From assembly GCA_021018815.1 (NCBI GenBank), contig JAITYX010000009.1:9364501-9428500 (forward strand): a stretch of DNA of 64,000 nt, given 5' to 3'. Below the pieces are notes generated by a model. The model ran no database searches. It had not been told where the DNA came from and saw only the letters and a program-made list of their open reading frames with translations. Below are positions 12,439 to 23,481 of the stretch, one piece after another (position 1 is the first letter of the stretch; every line of letters starts with the position of its first letter). Made by a program: the position numbers and the translations under genes. The DNA is from Talinum fruticosum. Its lineage: Eukaryota > Streptophyta > Magnoliopsida > Caryophyllales > Talinaceae.

Positions 12439-12771
12439 GGAGTATACAGTGATTTTGAAGAATGCTTAAGACATTATATGGACTTTACAAGATGACACAT
12501 TTTGTCTTCTTTACTTTATTGTACAAAACCAAATAGTCAAATCCATATTTAATATCTTCGTAAAGATCTTGATTTGAAGAAGACAATCTAGATGTCAATT
12601 TGAACTAACCTTATAGGCCAAGTGGGCAACTATGGCTAGAAGTAGTGAATAGAAACATATCCTAACATATGAGATAAAATTTTGACATAGATTGTACCCC
12701 CAAATATAGGTAATGACTTTCACCACTATATGGACCTTGAGCTTATCAACTAATCCATTAGTCTAATGCTT
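12439..12771 (-). pseudogene. D pol remnant: N-terminal RT
   Basis: Minus-strand translation in shifting frames gives LAIVAHLAYKV and NQDLYEDIKYGFDY. These correspond to the copia RT stretch (L.L.V.QMDVK.AFLNG.L.EEIYM..P.GF). The fragment continues across F to the RT part at 10340-10724, and across A to the integrase linker beginning at 35064. It is heavily mutated. Confidence 0.55.
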
Positions 12772-12776
12772 ATCTT

Positions 12777-14194
12777 TGAAAACTCATGTATAACTCTCTA
12801 TCTCTCTATCTCTCTATGGTTTTGATTTCAAGTCATTCCAAGTCTTTAATAAGCTTATCTTTAAGTTTTCAACACTGTCTCGACCTACTTTGGAAACATC
12901 TCTTGAGTACAACACACTTCAATGGGTTTCGATCCACTCAAATGCAACTCGGATAGTTACCATAAATAAATCATCTCACGAACATATCCTATCCCGAGTA
13001 CTCACTTAATGAGCTAACTGAAAATGAATTATTGCGCTAAATCTTTTTCTAAGTTAGTTTATTCAAAAGAAATTATTTACATGACCAATTTGATACATGG
13101 TGTCTATATATTCTTAATGTCCTGTTCATTTCAAGATAGACACGAAATGGAATTTGAAACTATTGTATATTAGACTCGTAAAATTCCATTTCCTCAGGTT
13201 AAGGATAATTAAGTACTTAATTATGATGAATTAATTTTTATTCACTTCGAATCTTGGACCAAAGTATTTTTATACATTGAGTACCACTTTGTTTTTCTTT
13301 TGCGGGTTGATTAAAGTATTTTAATCCTGTTTTGAAAAGCAAAAGCAACCGACTTCTATCCGTTAAATAACAAGCAGACGAAGTGTCAAACACCCTGTTA
13401 GGGTTGTTTATTTCCAAATCAGGTAAACTTCAACCGTGAGTCTAACAGCTATTTCCACCCCGATTTACATCACAACTAGTAGGTTGGACTACTTTTCGAG
13501 CCAAAGACCTAAGCACAATGTTCATATTTGCAACGACTCTATTTTTGAGTGACTCAAACTATCCATCACAACGGCTAGTTAAGTTTTGTAGTCCATAATT
13601 AGTCACAACGGCTACTCTACCCTGCTAAGTATAAATAAAAGCCTTTCTACAAGACTTGAAGATTGATGGAACTGAACGAAATCTACTCTCTCTTAATCGC
13701 CTAGCTTTTACAACTTTGTTCTTCGGTTCTTATTTTCCGAGTTGTAAAAAGAAAAGTCTTGTAATCACTTTTATATTTTTTAATTCTCTATAAAGTCCCT
13801 TGACTGAACTGTAAGGGTTAACTCAGCTCGGTTGTCGTTGACTCGTAAGGCTTATCTCGATTAGGAAGTACTAGCACGGATCGGGTAACTTCGTGTCTAG
13901 GGAAAAACTTGTATTAAATAGTCTAAGGGAGCAATTCTGTAAGAGTTAGTTCTTGTATTTTGTGGATTCAAACTAGGGGATTTGACTTAGTGCTTGGATT
14001 AGCACTATCCGTGGTTTTCTGCCACAAGAGGGTTTCTACATAATTTCTAAATTCCGAACTTCGAGTCCAATCTAGACTCGGAATAGTTTTCTAAGTTTTT
14101 TATTTCTAGAAGGCTTTGTAATTCCGTAAAATTTCCTTTACACCCTATTTAGCCCCCTCTAGGGTGATTGAAACTCTCAAAGAGCAAATCTTCA
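12777..14194 (+). repeat. 5' LTR of A
   Basis: 1418 bp starting tgaaaactcatg and ending aaatcttca. A TATA box (gtataaata) is at about 13629, about 40 bp upstream of the conserved caagacttgaagatt. CNGTT/AACGG-type words recur upstream (for example 13440 and 13570-13615). It has a ctctctat microsatellite near its start that is shorter in the 3' LTR, and it is longer than that LTR (1343 bp). Confidence 0.9.
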
Positions 14195-14196
14195 AT

Positions 14197-14207
14197 TGGC
14201 ATCGAGC
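14197..14207 (+). promoter_or_regulatory. Primer-binding site of A
   Basis: tggcatcgagc, two bases after the LTR end. It is a degraded match to the initiator-tRNA-Met site TGGTATCAGAGC used by most plant copia elements. Confidence 0.7.
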
Positions 14208-14267
14208 ATAGCATTTCAAAAGGATCTAACAAATCCAAGGTCTAAATATTAGATTACTTTTAACTAT

Positions 14268-15770
14268 ATGGAGAGTTTGATGAAGGAAGATCTTTCACCG
14301 GACCATCCATGTTCAAAGGATCAAACTTCGCACACTCGGAAGAAGATCATGGAGTGCTTCGTTGAGGATTATGATGAGGAGGTCTGGAACATCATTTGTA
14401 ATGGAAACTACGCTCCCACAAAGATGGAAGGAACACAATTTGTGCCCAAAGAAAAGTATGAGTTCACGCTAGAAGAAAACGAGAAGTACAAAAAGAACTT
14501 CAAGGCAATGAACACACCGATGTGTGCAATTAACTCAGCGAGAATACAACAGAGTATCTGTTTGTGCCAAAGCCAAAGAATTTTGGGATACATTGATCAC
14601 TATATATGAAAGTACCAGCCAAGTGGAGCAAGCCAAGATCGGTCAGTATCTCCACAAGTATGAGCTGTTCAAGATGGAGCCTCGATGAGAACATAACTCG
14701 GATGTACATTCACTTCACTGAGATTATTAACAATCTCAAGTCTCTTGGAAAGAAAATGTCTCATGAAGAAATCGTCAAAAAGATTCTAAGGAGTGTACCC
14801 AAGAGAAGATAGGGTCCCAAGGTGACCACCATAGAGGAAGCTTAGAACCTATCTCAACTCGAGCCGGATGAGCTCATTGGCAAATTACTAACCATGAGTT
14901 GCATCTAGAAGAAGAGGAAGTTAAGCTCAAGCACCAAAGGAAATATTGCTCGAAGGCCTCGGAAGAGAGAAATCAAAGTCCGAGCTCCTCGGATTCTGAA
15001 GAAGACCCCTTGGCACTTCTAGCCCGAGGTTTTAAGAAAATGATGAAATACAAAAAGTGGCGAGAGGAGGCCCAAGCAAGAGTTCTACAAGAAAGACAAA
15101 AAGGTAAATTCTCATTCTCTTTAAATTTGTCTTTAACTAAGAACTCGGTCTGTTTTGAGTGTGGCAGCAAGGAGCACATAATAAACAACTATCTAAAGAG
15201 AAAGAAGGACAGAAAGAAGAAAAAGGCTATGGTAGCTACTTGGAATGATGATGAGTTAGAAGAAGATGATGACACTAATGATGAATCAAAGTGTCTAATT
15301 CAGAAAAAGCTAAGGAGACAGATCCTTAGGAAGTAATCAACTACTTCCTTAAGTTTTCCAAGCATGATATTACTAGATATATTTTTACTCTACAAGAAAG
15401 GTCGAATTCTGAATCTTTAGAACTCAAAGAGAAACTGGAATCTCTTAATGTTGAGAACATCATTTTGAAAAATAATTTAGAAAACTTGTGACAAAACATG
15501 AAAGTACTTGAGACCAGTACTCAAGATAATGAGATTGAGTTTGAGCGCCTCAAAACAGAGAATGAGCAATTGAAGCAAAATTTGAATGAATCGAAGAGTT
15601 GGTTTTAAAACTCACTCAAGGTCGAAAAACGTTGATTTATTACTTAGTTCTTAGTGTGTTTCATTTCGAAAAGAAGGTCTTGGATTTAATGCTGAAGAGG
15701 AAGATAATTCTTACAAAAATCTTTTCAACACCGACTCGGAGCTATTAAGTTAAGGAAGGCTGAGCGTGGT
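14268..15770 (+). pseudogene. A gag remnant
   Basis: Gag starts near 14268 (MESLMKEDLSPDHP). Capsid motifs include MECFVEDYDEEVWNII, NFKAMNTPMC and, after a frameshift, FTEIINNLKSLGKK with HEEIVKKILRSVP. The conserved EPDELIGKLL and SDSEEDPLALLARGFKKMMK follow. A zinc knuckle (CFECGSKEHIINNY, about 15150) has Tyr where the last Cys is expected. A Lys-rich tail and a coiled-coil stretch rich in Glu/Leu/Asn extend to about 15640. Frameshifts near 14590, 14810 and 14900 and in-frame stops break it. Confidence 0.85.
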
Positions 15771-15889
15771 CCCATTTATTCGGACAAAAAGGGACTAAGC
15801 CTAGATCGGTTTTCATGAAAAGCCTTCTCCACCTGTTTACGAAAGAGAGGTTTTCAAAGAAAAAAGACATATAGTCGGTTCTCAAGAAA

Positions 15890-17600
15890 GAAGACTCAAA
15901 ATCGGACGAAACCTAAAATCATTCAAATCTGGGTTCCCAAAAGTGCGCTTCCTCGTAAAAGGACCATAGTAAAGACAATTACTAGGTTTGTAAGAGGAAG
16001 TGAGAAAGGTTATTAGTTTGTTTCTATTTTTGTAGGTCACTCAGAAAGGAAAGGGTCACTGGTAATTAGACAGTGGATGCTCAAGTCAAATGTTTAGAGA
16101 CTCAAGACTCTTCTCGGAATTAGACAATAGCAAAGGCACGATAGTTGAAATTGGCGGAATTGGTGAAGGAGACAACTCAGTCAGTGCAGTTTACCTTGTC
16201 AAAGGGCTCAAATATAATCTTCTAAGCATATCTCGGTTATGTGACAAAGGACAAGAGGTAAGGTTCACTAAGACCAAGCTGTCTCGTTTCGATGCAGATC
16301 ACCAAGGAGATAAAGCTCTCATGTCCGAGGTCAGGTAACACAAACACTATTCCTCTCTCTGATTCTAGTCAAGATTTATCATGTTTAAAAGTTTTTTGCA
16401 TGATGATTCATGGACATGACTAGGTCATATCAGTATGCATACTAACAAGAAACTTGCATCTCATGGATTAGTTAGAGGTTTACCTAACTATTCATTTAAG
16501 AAAGATAAAATATATGATGCATGCACAATAGAAAAACAAGTTAGGTCATCTTTTAAGCCACTCAAGACAGTATCTACATACAAAGTACTTGAATTGACAC
16601 ATATGGATTTGTGTGGTGAAGTTCCTGTCAAAAGCTTAGGAGGTAAATCATATGTGCTAGTTATTGTTGATGATTACTCATGATTTACCTTGGTGTGTTT
16701 TCTGAAAAACAAAAATGAAGCATTCAAATAGTTCATGAAGATCTATAGGAAAATACAAGTTGAGTCCGAGACTCGGATCGGGACAATTCGAACTTACCAT
16801 AGAAGGGAGTTCGATTACTCATAATTTGCAGACTTCTCTAACAAGAATGACATCTCTCACAACTTTGTCCACACCAAGAACTCCTCAAGAGAATGGAGTA
16901 GTGGGGAGAAAGAACATAACACTTGAAGAAATAGGAAGGACAATGATGATTAAAAATGATCTACCTTACTATTTATGGGCTAAGGCAATCAACACAACAA
17001 ACTAAACGCTCCATAGATGCCTCGTTCGACCTATTCTAAAAATGACACTCTATGATCTATATAAAGGAAAGAAGCCTAACATTTCCTACTTCAAACCATT
17101 TGGATGTAAATGCTTTGTGCACAACAATGGTAAGGAACATCCGACCAAATTTGATGTTAGGCCAAATGAAGGTATTTTCCTTGGTTATTCTTCACATAGT
17201 AAGCTTATAGAATCTTTAACAAGAGAACTAACAAAGTGGAAGAAAGTATCCACGTTGTCTTTAATGAAATTGATAATGGTAGGATAAGTGAATCCACTTT
17301 CTCATATCTTAAGCTCAACAAAGATGAAGATGACATAGCAGAGGCTAAGCTCATAACGAATAAGTACAAAGAAACTAAACCAACTCAAGCATTAGCAAGT
17401 TCAAGAGCCAACTCATACCACTAAAGATGAAGTTAATTAAGAAGATCAACAAGGAGAACCAGCTGAAGATCAGATCATTTAACCAACAAACCTGGTAAAT
17501 CGGAGGACACGTAAAGCTTTCAAGTATGCATCTAGTCACCCACCCGAGAACATCATTTCGACATCAACGGTAGGGTAAGAACTCGTTCTTCTTTGCAAAA
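15890..17600 (+). pseudogene. A protease-integrase remnant, cut by B
   Basis: After the gag C-terminus (QIWVPKSAL, about 15930) comes the protease end and linker: VYLVKGLKYNLLSISRLCDKGQEVRF (about 16190-16270). Integrase shows an HLDLCGE-like HMDLCGEVPVKSLGGKSYVL (about 16600) and the region corresponding to NGVVERKN is NGVVGRKN (about 16895), so the catalytic Glu is Gly here. IFLGYSSHSK lies near 17180. The frame is broken by stops (for example 16683 and 17005). It ends at 17600, where B is inserted with TSD caaaa, and resumes at 28466. Confidence 0.85.
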
Positions 17601-19168
17601 TGAAGGTTTGCTCTGGGAGAGTCTCGAGTCACCCTAGAGGGGGTGAATAGGGTGATAGAAAATTCTTTGTGAAAACTCACACTTTAGCGCAAGAAAGGGA
17701 CAAAGACAGATTCCGAGTCTATTAACAGTGGTCGAAAAGATTGGACTCGTAAAGCAATGAATTAGAAAAATCAAGAGCAAGTAAGGCTGTCCGAGTCTAG
17801 AATGAACTCGGAAAGTTAACACTTAGATTTTACGTGGAAACCTTCCCGGGGCAGAAAACCACGGCCCGTGTCAATCCGGACACGAAGTCAAATCCACTAT
17901 TTTGAGTCTACAAAATACCGTGAACCGAGTGAACCCGAGTTGCTCCCTTAGACAACTCTATACAAGTTTTCCTAGACTCGAAGTTCCCTTATCTCGATCT
18001 AGTACTTCCTAGCTGAGATAACCCTTACAGCTAGGGACAACTAAGTTGAGCTAACCTTAACAGCTTAGTCAAGGGGCCTTACAAAGAATGTAAGAAGAGT
18101 TTGTAACTAAGTACAAGACCTTACAACTCGAAGGTAATGAATTACAGAATGGGAGTTGTAAGTAGAAGATTGAAAGTAAATACAATGACTTTTCTCAAGT
18201 ATGTGTATTAACAAATAGATTCGGCAATCTTCAAGTCTTGTGAAGTGGCTTCTCTTTATAGATAACCGAGCAGAGTAGCCGTTATCTTCATCTCGCTGAC
18301 CAAGAGTCTTCCGTGACTGTTGATAAGAGCTTTCGAGTCACTCGGAAAGTATCCATTGAAATTTGAACGTTGGACAACGGTTTAACACTCTTGGAAGTCC
18401 CAAAACCATCGGTTGTGTCTTAAAAATGAGGTGGAAACCACCGTTAAGCTTGGCGTTCCAGCTTTTCGGATATGGAAGCGGACATCTTTTAACACAATCT
18501 TCTGGGACTCGGAGCAGGGAAGGTGAAAAGCCATATCTCGCTGGTGATTTGACGTTCGAAGCCGGCTACTTTTGTAGTTTGAAAAAGGTGTATCCTCGAA
18601 TGAATAACCTACAAAAGTAAATCAATTTTGGTTCTCAAAGTATAAAATACTTTGGTCCAAAGTTAGACACGAGATAATAAAGTAATTATGATAATTACAC
18701 AATTGATTATCTGAGTCGAAATGAAGTGGAATTTTCCGAGTCCAATATCCATGGTACTCGGAATTCCATCCGACTTAGTCTAAGCGATAGAACAAGTTCT
18801 AAAGAGAATATCGGAGTGAGAAAACTTGATATAGACCAAGCATGAAACAGACTAAGGAAATTTACTCTAATAGAAAAAGAGCTTGTAGTCGAAGTAAGAT
18901 TCCGAGTAAAAAAAAACGAAGCATTAGTCTCGCGATAAATGCGAGTGAAGACGGACTCGGAACAAAGAACTACTTTTCCGAGTCTCAAACAGATAAGCAA
19001 TAAATGTACTAAGTGATAGACGTATCACGCAGAAAGATACTTATTTTACTCAAAGGAATTTCGTGATACCGAGAATGCCTTGGGATCAAAACTCTAAAAG
19101 CATGGGGTTGTTATACCTGATCGGTTTAGTGCAACTCGTAAATGCGTTGAGAAATGTCCGAGTCTTCA
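17601..19168 (-). repeat. 3' LTR of B
   Basis: Starts tgaaggtttgctctggg and ends gtccgagtcttca, so on the minus strand it runs TGAAGACTC...AACCTTCA with inverted ends. Its TATA position reads ctttatag (about 18254), with one change from the 5' LTR's ctatttatag. Differences from the 5' LTR cluster at CGAG/CTCG words. Confidence 0.93.
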
Positions 19169-19184
19169 ATCTCCCCTTTTTGAT
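19169..19184 (-). promoter_or_regulatory. Polypurine tract of B
   Basis: Minus-strand catcaaaaaggggagat immediately before the LTR start TGAAGACTC. A catcaaaaagggg-agat tract is characteristic of the SIRE/Maximus lineage. Confidence 0.88.
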
Positions 19185-19607
19185 GAAAGGCATTCCATAC
19201 TTAAACAGAAACTTTGTTAGAGAAAAAGAATGATTCCGAGTGGTTTGAGTGAGTAAGACATACTGAATAAATCGGAGCAATATATAGTATATCGGAGCAA
19301 AATAAAATAAGGTATGCTTTCAACATTAACTCGTAAAATAAAGCAAGGCAAAACCGAACTTAAAAGATAATAATGAAATGCATTGCTCCATTAAAATTTC
19401 AAAAAGGGCGGAAAAACTCCCCTAAACAAGACAACCAGTTTCGACTCTATTTCTCCCCCTTGTCTTTCAGCAGAAAAAAATACAACAAGAAAAGAAAGGG
19501 AGAAAAAGAATAACTAATACAACCGAGATGTCCGGACAAAAAAAAAAAAACAAAATTAAAACAAAAAAACGGTGACACCGAGGAATTGTGACTCGAGTGC
19601 ATAGCTC

Positions 19608-21212
19608 CTACGAGGGAGGGGGATTTCGAGTGGAGGCGGAGGTGCGCCGGCGCCGATACGATCTTGACGATGTGCTTGAGCGCGGCGAGGGAGAACCGGA
19701 ATTTTCCTCGGGGCTCAGCTCCGAGTGGCCGACCCGGAGAGAGTGGATCGAGGGGTTCTTCCCTTGGGACCTCAAGGGCTGGAGGGGGCTGCTTTGTCCG
19801 ACCCGCCGGAGGAGCAAGGTCTTCGACTCACTCGGATCGCTGCCCGAGCTGAGTACAGCTATTTGAGCTTGGGGAGCATGCCGACCCTCAGCAGCTGCCA
19901 CGGCCTCTTCTTCCCTTTCCCTAGAAGGGCCTCGCTACAGCCCGCAGGTTCCTCAAGCATCTTCTACCGCATCTGCAGCCTTCTTCCTCTTCTTCCTCGG
20001 CTTCCTCGCTGTCCGAGGAGGTCGGGCCCGGGCTCGAAGGCGCTTTAGACGCGTCTCGAGTCATCCCGGTCCCGAGCCGCCTTGGACCGTCTCTCTCTAA
20101 GGAGCTCGACCAGCTCCTTCGCTCCTGGACCAGCTCCCTCATCTCAAGAACGAGAGACTCGCTGCTCTCGGATTTGGGACTCGACTCGATCTTTTGGTTG
20201 ATGGTCGACCTTGGAGGACAGACTTGAAAGCCTCGAGCGTGTCTCCGAGTTCGAAGACACGGAGCCGATCTTGTCCATGAAAGTAGGGGACAAGAGGGCG
20301 AGAAAGAGTTTTGGAGGGACTTGAGGTAGAGGCACCACCAGGTGTAGAGGGAAGAGGGAGAGGGGCTGATTTCGAGTCCGAGGAGGAGAAGGGGGCCTCG
20401 GCTCCGAGTTGTGAACCCGCACACCGGGGTCGGTTTCCGGTATCCGTACCCCGGAGTTCCTTCTTGCCGACCACAATGGCCGCCTCGGACACCGCGTTTG
20501 GGTCGGAGGGAAGAGGAACTTGAAATTGTTTGAAAACGAGGGTCGAAGAGCACCGAAAGAAAGGGAGGTGTTCTTCTTGGATTGGAGTTGAGCTGGTACG
20601 GCTGCCATCCGCTCAATGATAGAAGGGAAGAGGTCTACTTCGTATCCCTCGAGGATGTCGAAGAGAGCTTTTAGGTGCTTGGAGTTGGGGTTCTCCTTGC
20701 TGGAATGTCTGTGAGAAGAAGGTTCTCATCAGTAGAAAGCACGTAAGCCTAGCTTCGACTTCAACCGAGTCACGAAAAGTTCTTTCCGGACCCAGGGAAT
20801 TCTTTAGCGTATTTTTCAAAAAAGTCGTCGGCGACTTCAAGTGAAAGGGATAGGGTTGCTGTTCAAGAAAAGAGAAGAAACTTTGAACAGAGCGGTGGAG
20901 GGAGGTATTGATACAAACAAGTAATGTTCCGAACCCTAGAGGTTAAAACATTTTCGGAGTGAGTGAGGTGAGCATAGAACTCGTAAACGAGTTCGGGATA
21001 GATGAACTCGCTGAAACACAGGAAGTAGTATACTCCCGTGGTTTGAATGTTGGACAACCAAGAAAATTTGGTTGTTGGGAAGAATTTGTCATCCAGCGCA
21101 AGGTGCCTGGGTGACAACGGGTTTGGAAGGGGTTGAGCTTTCGGCTTGTTGGTGCGAGGCTTTTGGAAGAGGGAGAAACCTGGAAGTCGGGATGGTTTCC
21201 ACGTTTAGGCAT
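19608..21212 (-). pseudogene. B env-position third ORF (plant transposon-type N-terminal domain)
   Basis: Begins MPKRGNHPDFQ at 21212. A frameshift near 21117 is followed by LALDDKFFPTTKFSWL, FLCFSEFIYPELVYEFYAHL and a region ending near 20863. The C-terminal half (20600-19608) is low-complexity: Ser/Pro/Glu-rich stretches, an acidic EEAEEEEEEG run (about 20000) and a coiled-coil-like SLVLEMRELVQERRSW (about 20150). The conserved YPELV.EFY.NL core resembles the 'putative plant transposon protein' domain (PF20167-like, from memory). I see no signal peptide or hydrophobic membrane segment, so a fusion-glycoprotein role is not supported. Homologous ORFs occur in A (30599) and C (45310). Confidence 0.72.
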
Positions 21213-21439
21213 TGTGAGAGAAAAGATGAAACTTTTCGACCGAAAGAGAGAAGGAGGTGTAGAAGAGAAGAAAATAGAAATGTAGAAGAAAGAGAGATGA
21301 GAGCAATCGAAACTTACGAGAGAGAGAGAGCTTCTTCGATGCTTGCGGATGATCAAGAGACACTGTTCATGCAGTAATCTTCCGCGAGAAGTTTCTTTTG
21401 AAAGAGATGGAGTTTTAGAATACCGAGATGAAGATGGAT

Positions 21440-21600
21440 AGTCGTTATTTATAGAAAATAAGCGCGCCCGTCCACTATCCATTAAGTAACTCCGTTCCGA
21501 CTCGGCTTGTCCATCAGCCACCAAAGACCGGTGTGACGGTTCTTCTTCAATGGTTGAGATACCAGCGGTTTGAAATCTACGTTAAGATCCGATCGCAGCG
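21440..21600 (-). promoter_or_regulatory. Putative internal promoter of B's third ORF
   Basis: Minus strand: ctataaata at 21446-21454, 234 bp upstream of the ATG at 21212. Upstream lie CCGTT/CCATTG-like words (about 21480-21570), and downstream a pyrimidine-rich leader. C and A have the same arrangement. The similarity to the LTR promoter (TATAAATAG with AACGG/CCGTTG words) is seen; promoter function is inferred. Confidence 0.45.
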
Positions 21601-21842
21601 CTCGAGAAAGAGAGAGAAAAAGATTTTGAAAATATAATCCGAAACTCTCCACTGTTCTAAAGATAGCTTCGTAAAATTTGATGTCCAAATTTCTCTACAT
21701 CCGAGTTTGACTCGTAAAGGTTTCTGAGTGACTCGAAACACGAAATAACTATCAGCCCAAGTATCACCGAATCAACTGAACTAATTGTTATTAACACAGT
21801 AAAGCACATAACACGTAATTATACAACAAAGATAGTACGTAA

Positions 21843-23430
21843 TTAAGCATTTAACATACCAAGCTCATGCCGAATAAAACAAAACCGATCTTCACCAAGA
21901 GGCTTAGTAAAGATATCAGCTAACCGAAGATTAGTAGGAATGAACTCAAGTTCAATATCACCCTTTTCCGAGTGATCGCATAAGAAGTGATACGTGACCT
22001 CAATATGCTTTGTTTTTAAATGCTGGACAGGATTCTTAGTGATGCTGATTGCGCTTTGGTTGTCACACTTGATTGGGACTGAGTTGAGGAATAGTCCAAG
22101 ATCCTTCAAGTGTTGTTTTATCCAAAGAATCCGAGCGCAACAACCTCCAATGCGCAATGTATTTAGGTTCCGCAATCGATAGAGCTACCGAGTTTTGGTT
22201 CTTTGAGTCCCAAGATATTAGGGATTGACCCGAAATTGGCAAGCTCCACATGTGCTCTTTCGATCAACCTTGTATCCTGCGTAGTCCGCGTCTCGAGTAC
22301 CCAATCGAGTCGCTCCGAGTCTCCGGAGTACCATAGACCTAGATTCCGAGTACCCGCAAGATATCTAAATATTCTCTTTACCGTAGTGAGATGTGATTCT
22401 CTTGGGTTAGCTTGAAATCTCGCGCATAAACAAACACCGAACATTATATCCGGCCTGCTTGAAGTAAGATATAGCAGAGATCCAATCATACCTCGATAAA
22501 GTTTCGATCTACCGCTTTACCTTTTTCATCCGAGTCAAGTTTTATGTCGCTGCTCATGGGAGTAGATGCGTGCTTTGCATCTTGAAGTTTATATTTCTTC
22601 AGCAGTTCCTTGGTGTATTTTGATTGATGCACAAAGATTCCATCTTTGTCTTGTTTGATTTGCAACCTAAGGAAGAAGTTGAGTTCTCCCATCATACTCA
22701 TTTGGAATTCTTGACTCATCAACTCAGAAAATTCTCGCACGTAAATTCATTAGTAGCACCAAAAATAATATCATCAACATATATTTGAACAATAAGGAAA
22801 TCTTTCTCTTTGGTCTTTATGAATAGAGTCTTGTCGATCCGACCTCTTTTGAAATCATTTTGAGCCAAGAAGCTACTCAGCCTTTCATACCAAGCTCGAG
22901 GGGCTTGCTTAAGACCATAGAGAGCTTTTTGAAGTTTGAAAACGTGATTTGGAAATTCTGAGTTTTCAAAACCAGGAGGCCGCTCGACATAAACTTCTTC
23001 TTCAATAAAACCATTGAGAAAGGCACACTTAACATCCATTTGATATAATTTAATATGCATGCCGGATGCAAATGCCAACAATATTCTAATGGCTTCGATT
23101 CTGGCTACAGGTGCAAAGGTTTCCCCACAATCAATTCCTTCTTCTTGATTATATCCCCGAGCCATAAGTCTAGCCTTGTTTCTAACTACCACTCCACCCT
23201 CATCCAATTTGTTCTTGAAAACCCATTTGGTTCCTATAACTAGGTGGTCGAAGGTCGGTTGGTCGAGTCCGGACTTGGTTTCTCTCGAATTGATTAAGTT
23301 CCTCTTGCATGACCTCTACCCATTCAGGTTCGTTGAGGGCCTCTAGTGCATTTTTGGGTTCAGTTAATGAAATGAATGCAGTGAATGCACATAGATTGTG
23401 AAGAGAGGAACGAGTTCTTACCCCACTGTT
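21843..23430 (-). pseudogene. B reverse transcriptase and RNase H
   Basis: RT reads [58 protein letters not shown] and the catalytic YVDDIIFGATNE across 23207-22719. It continues as GELNFFLRLQIKQ and QSKYTKELLKKY (22740-22486). RNase H follows with MIGSLLYLTSSRPDIMF, FRYLAGTRNLGLWY, IKCDNQSAISITKNP, TKHIEVTYHFL and LADIFTKPLGEDRF, ending at 21843. Copia RT normally has YVDD, as here. Frameshifts near 22740, 22489 and 22175-22300 separate the blocks, so the protein is not continuous. Confidence 0.92.
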
Positions 23431-23481
23431 GATATCGAAATAATGTTTTCTTGAGGATGACTGGAAGTGAATTTGAAGGCT

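Noticed and set aside
19608..21212. Third ORF as a retroviral-type envelope glycoprotein
   Set aside because: No signal peptide, membrane segment or cleavage motif seen; the position alone is not enough.
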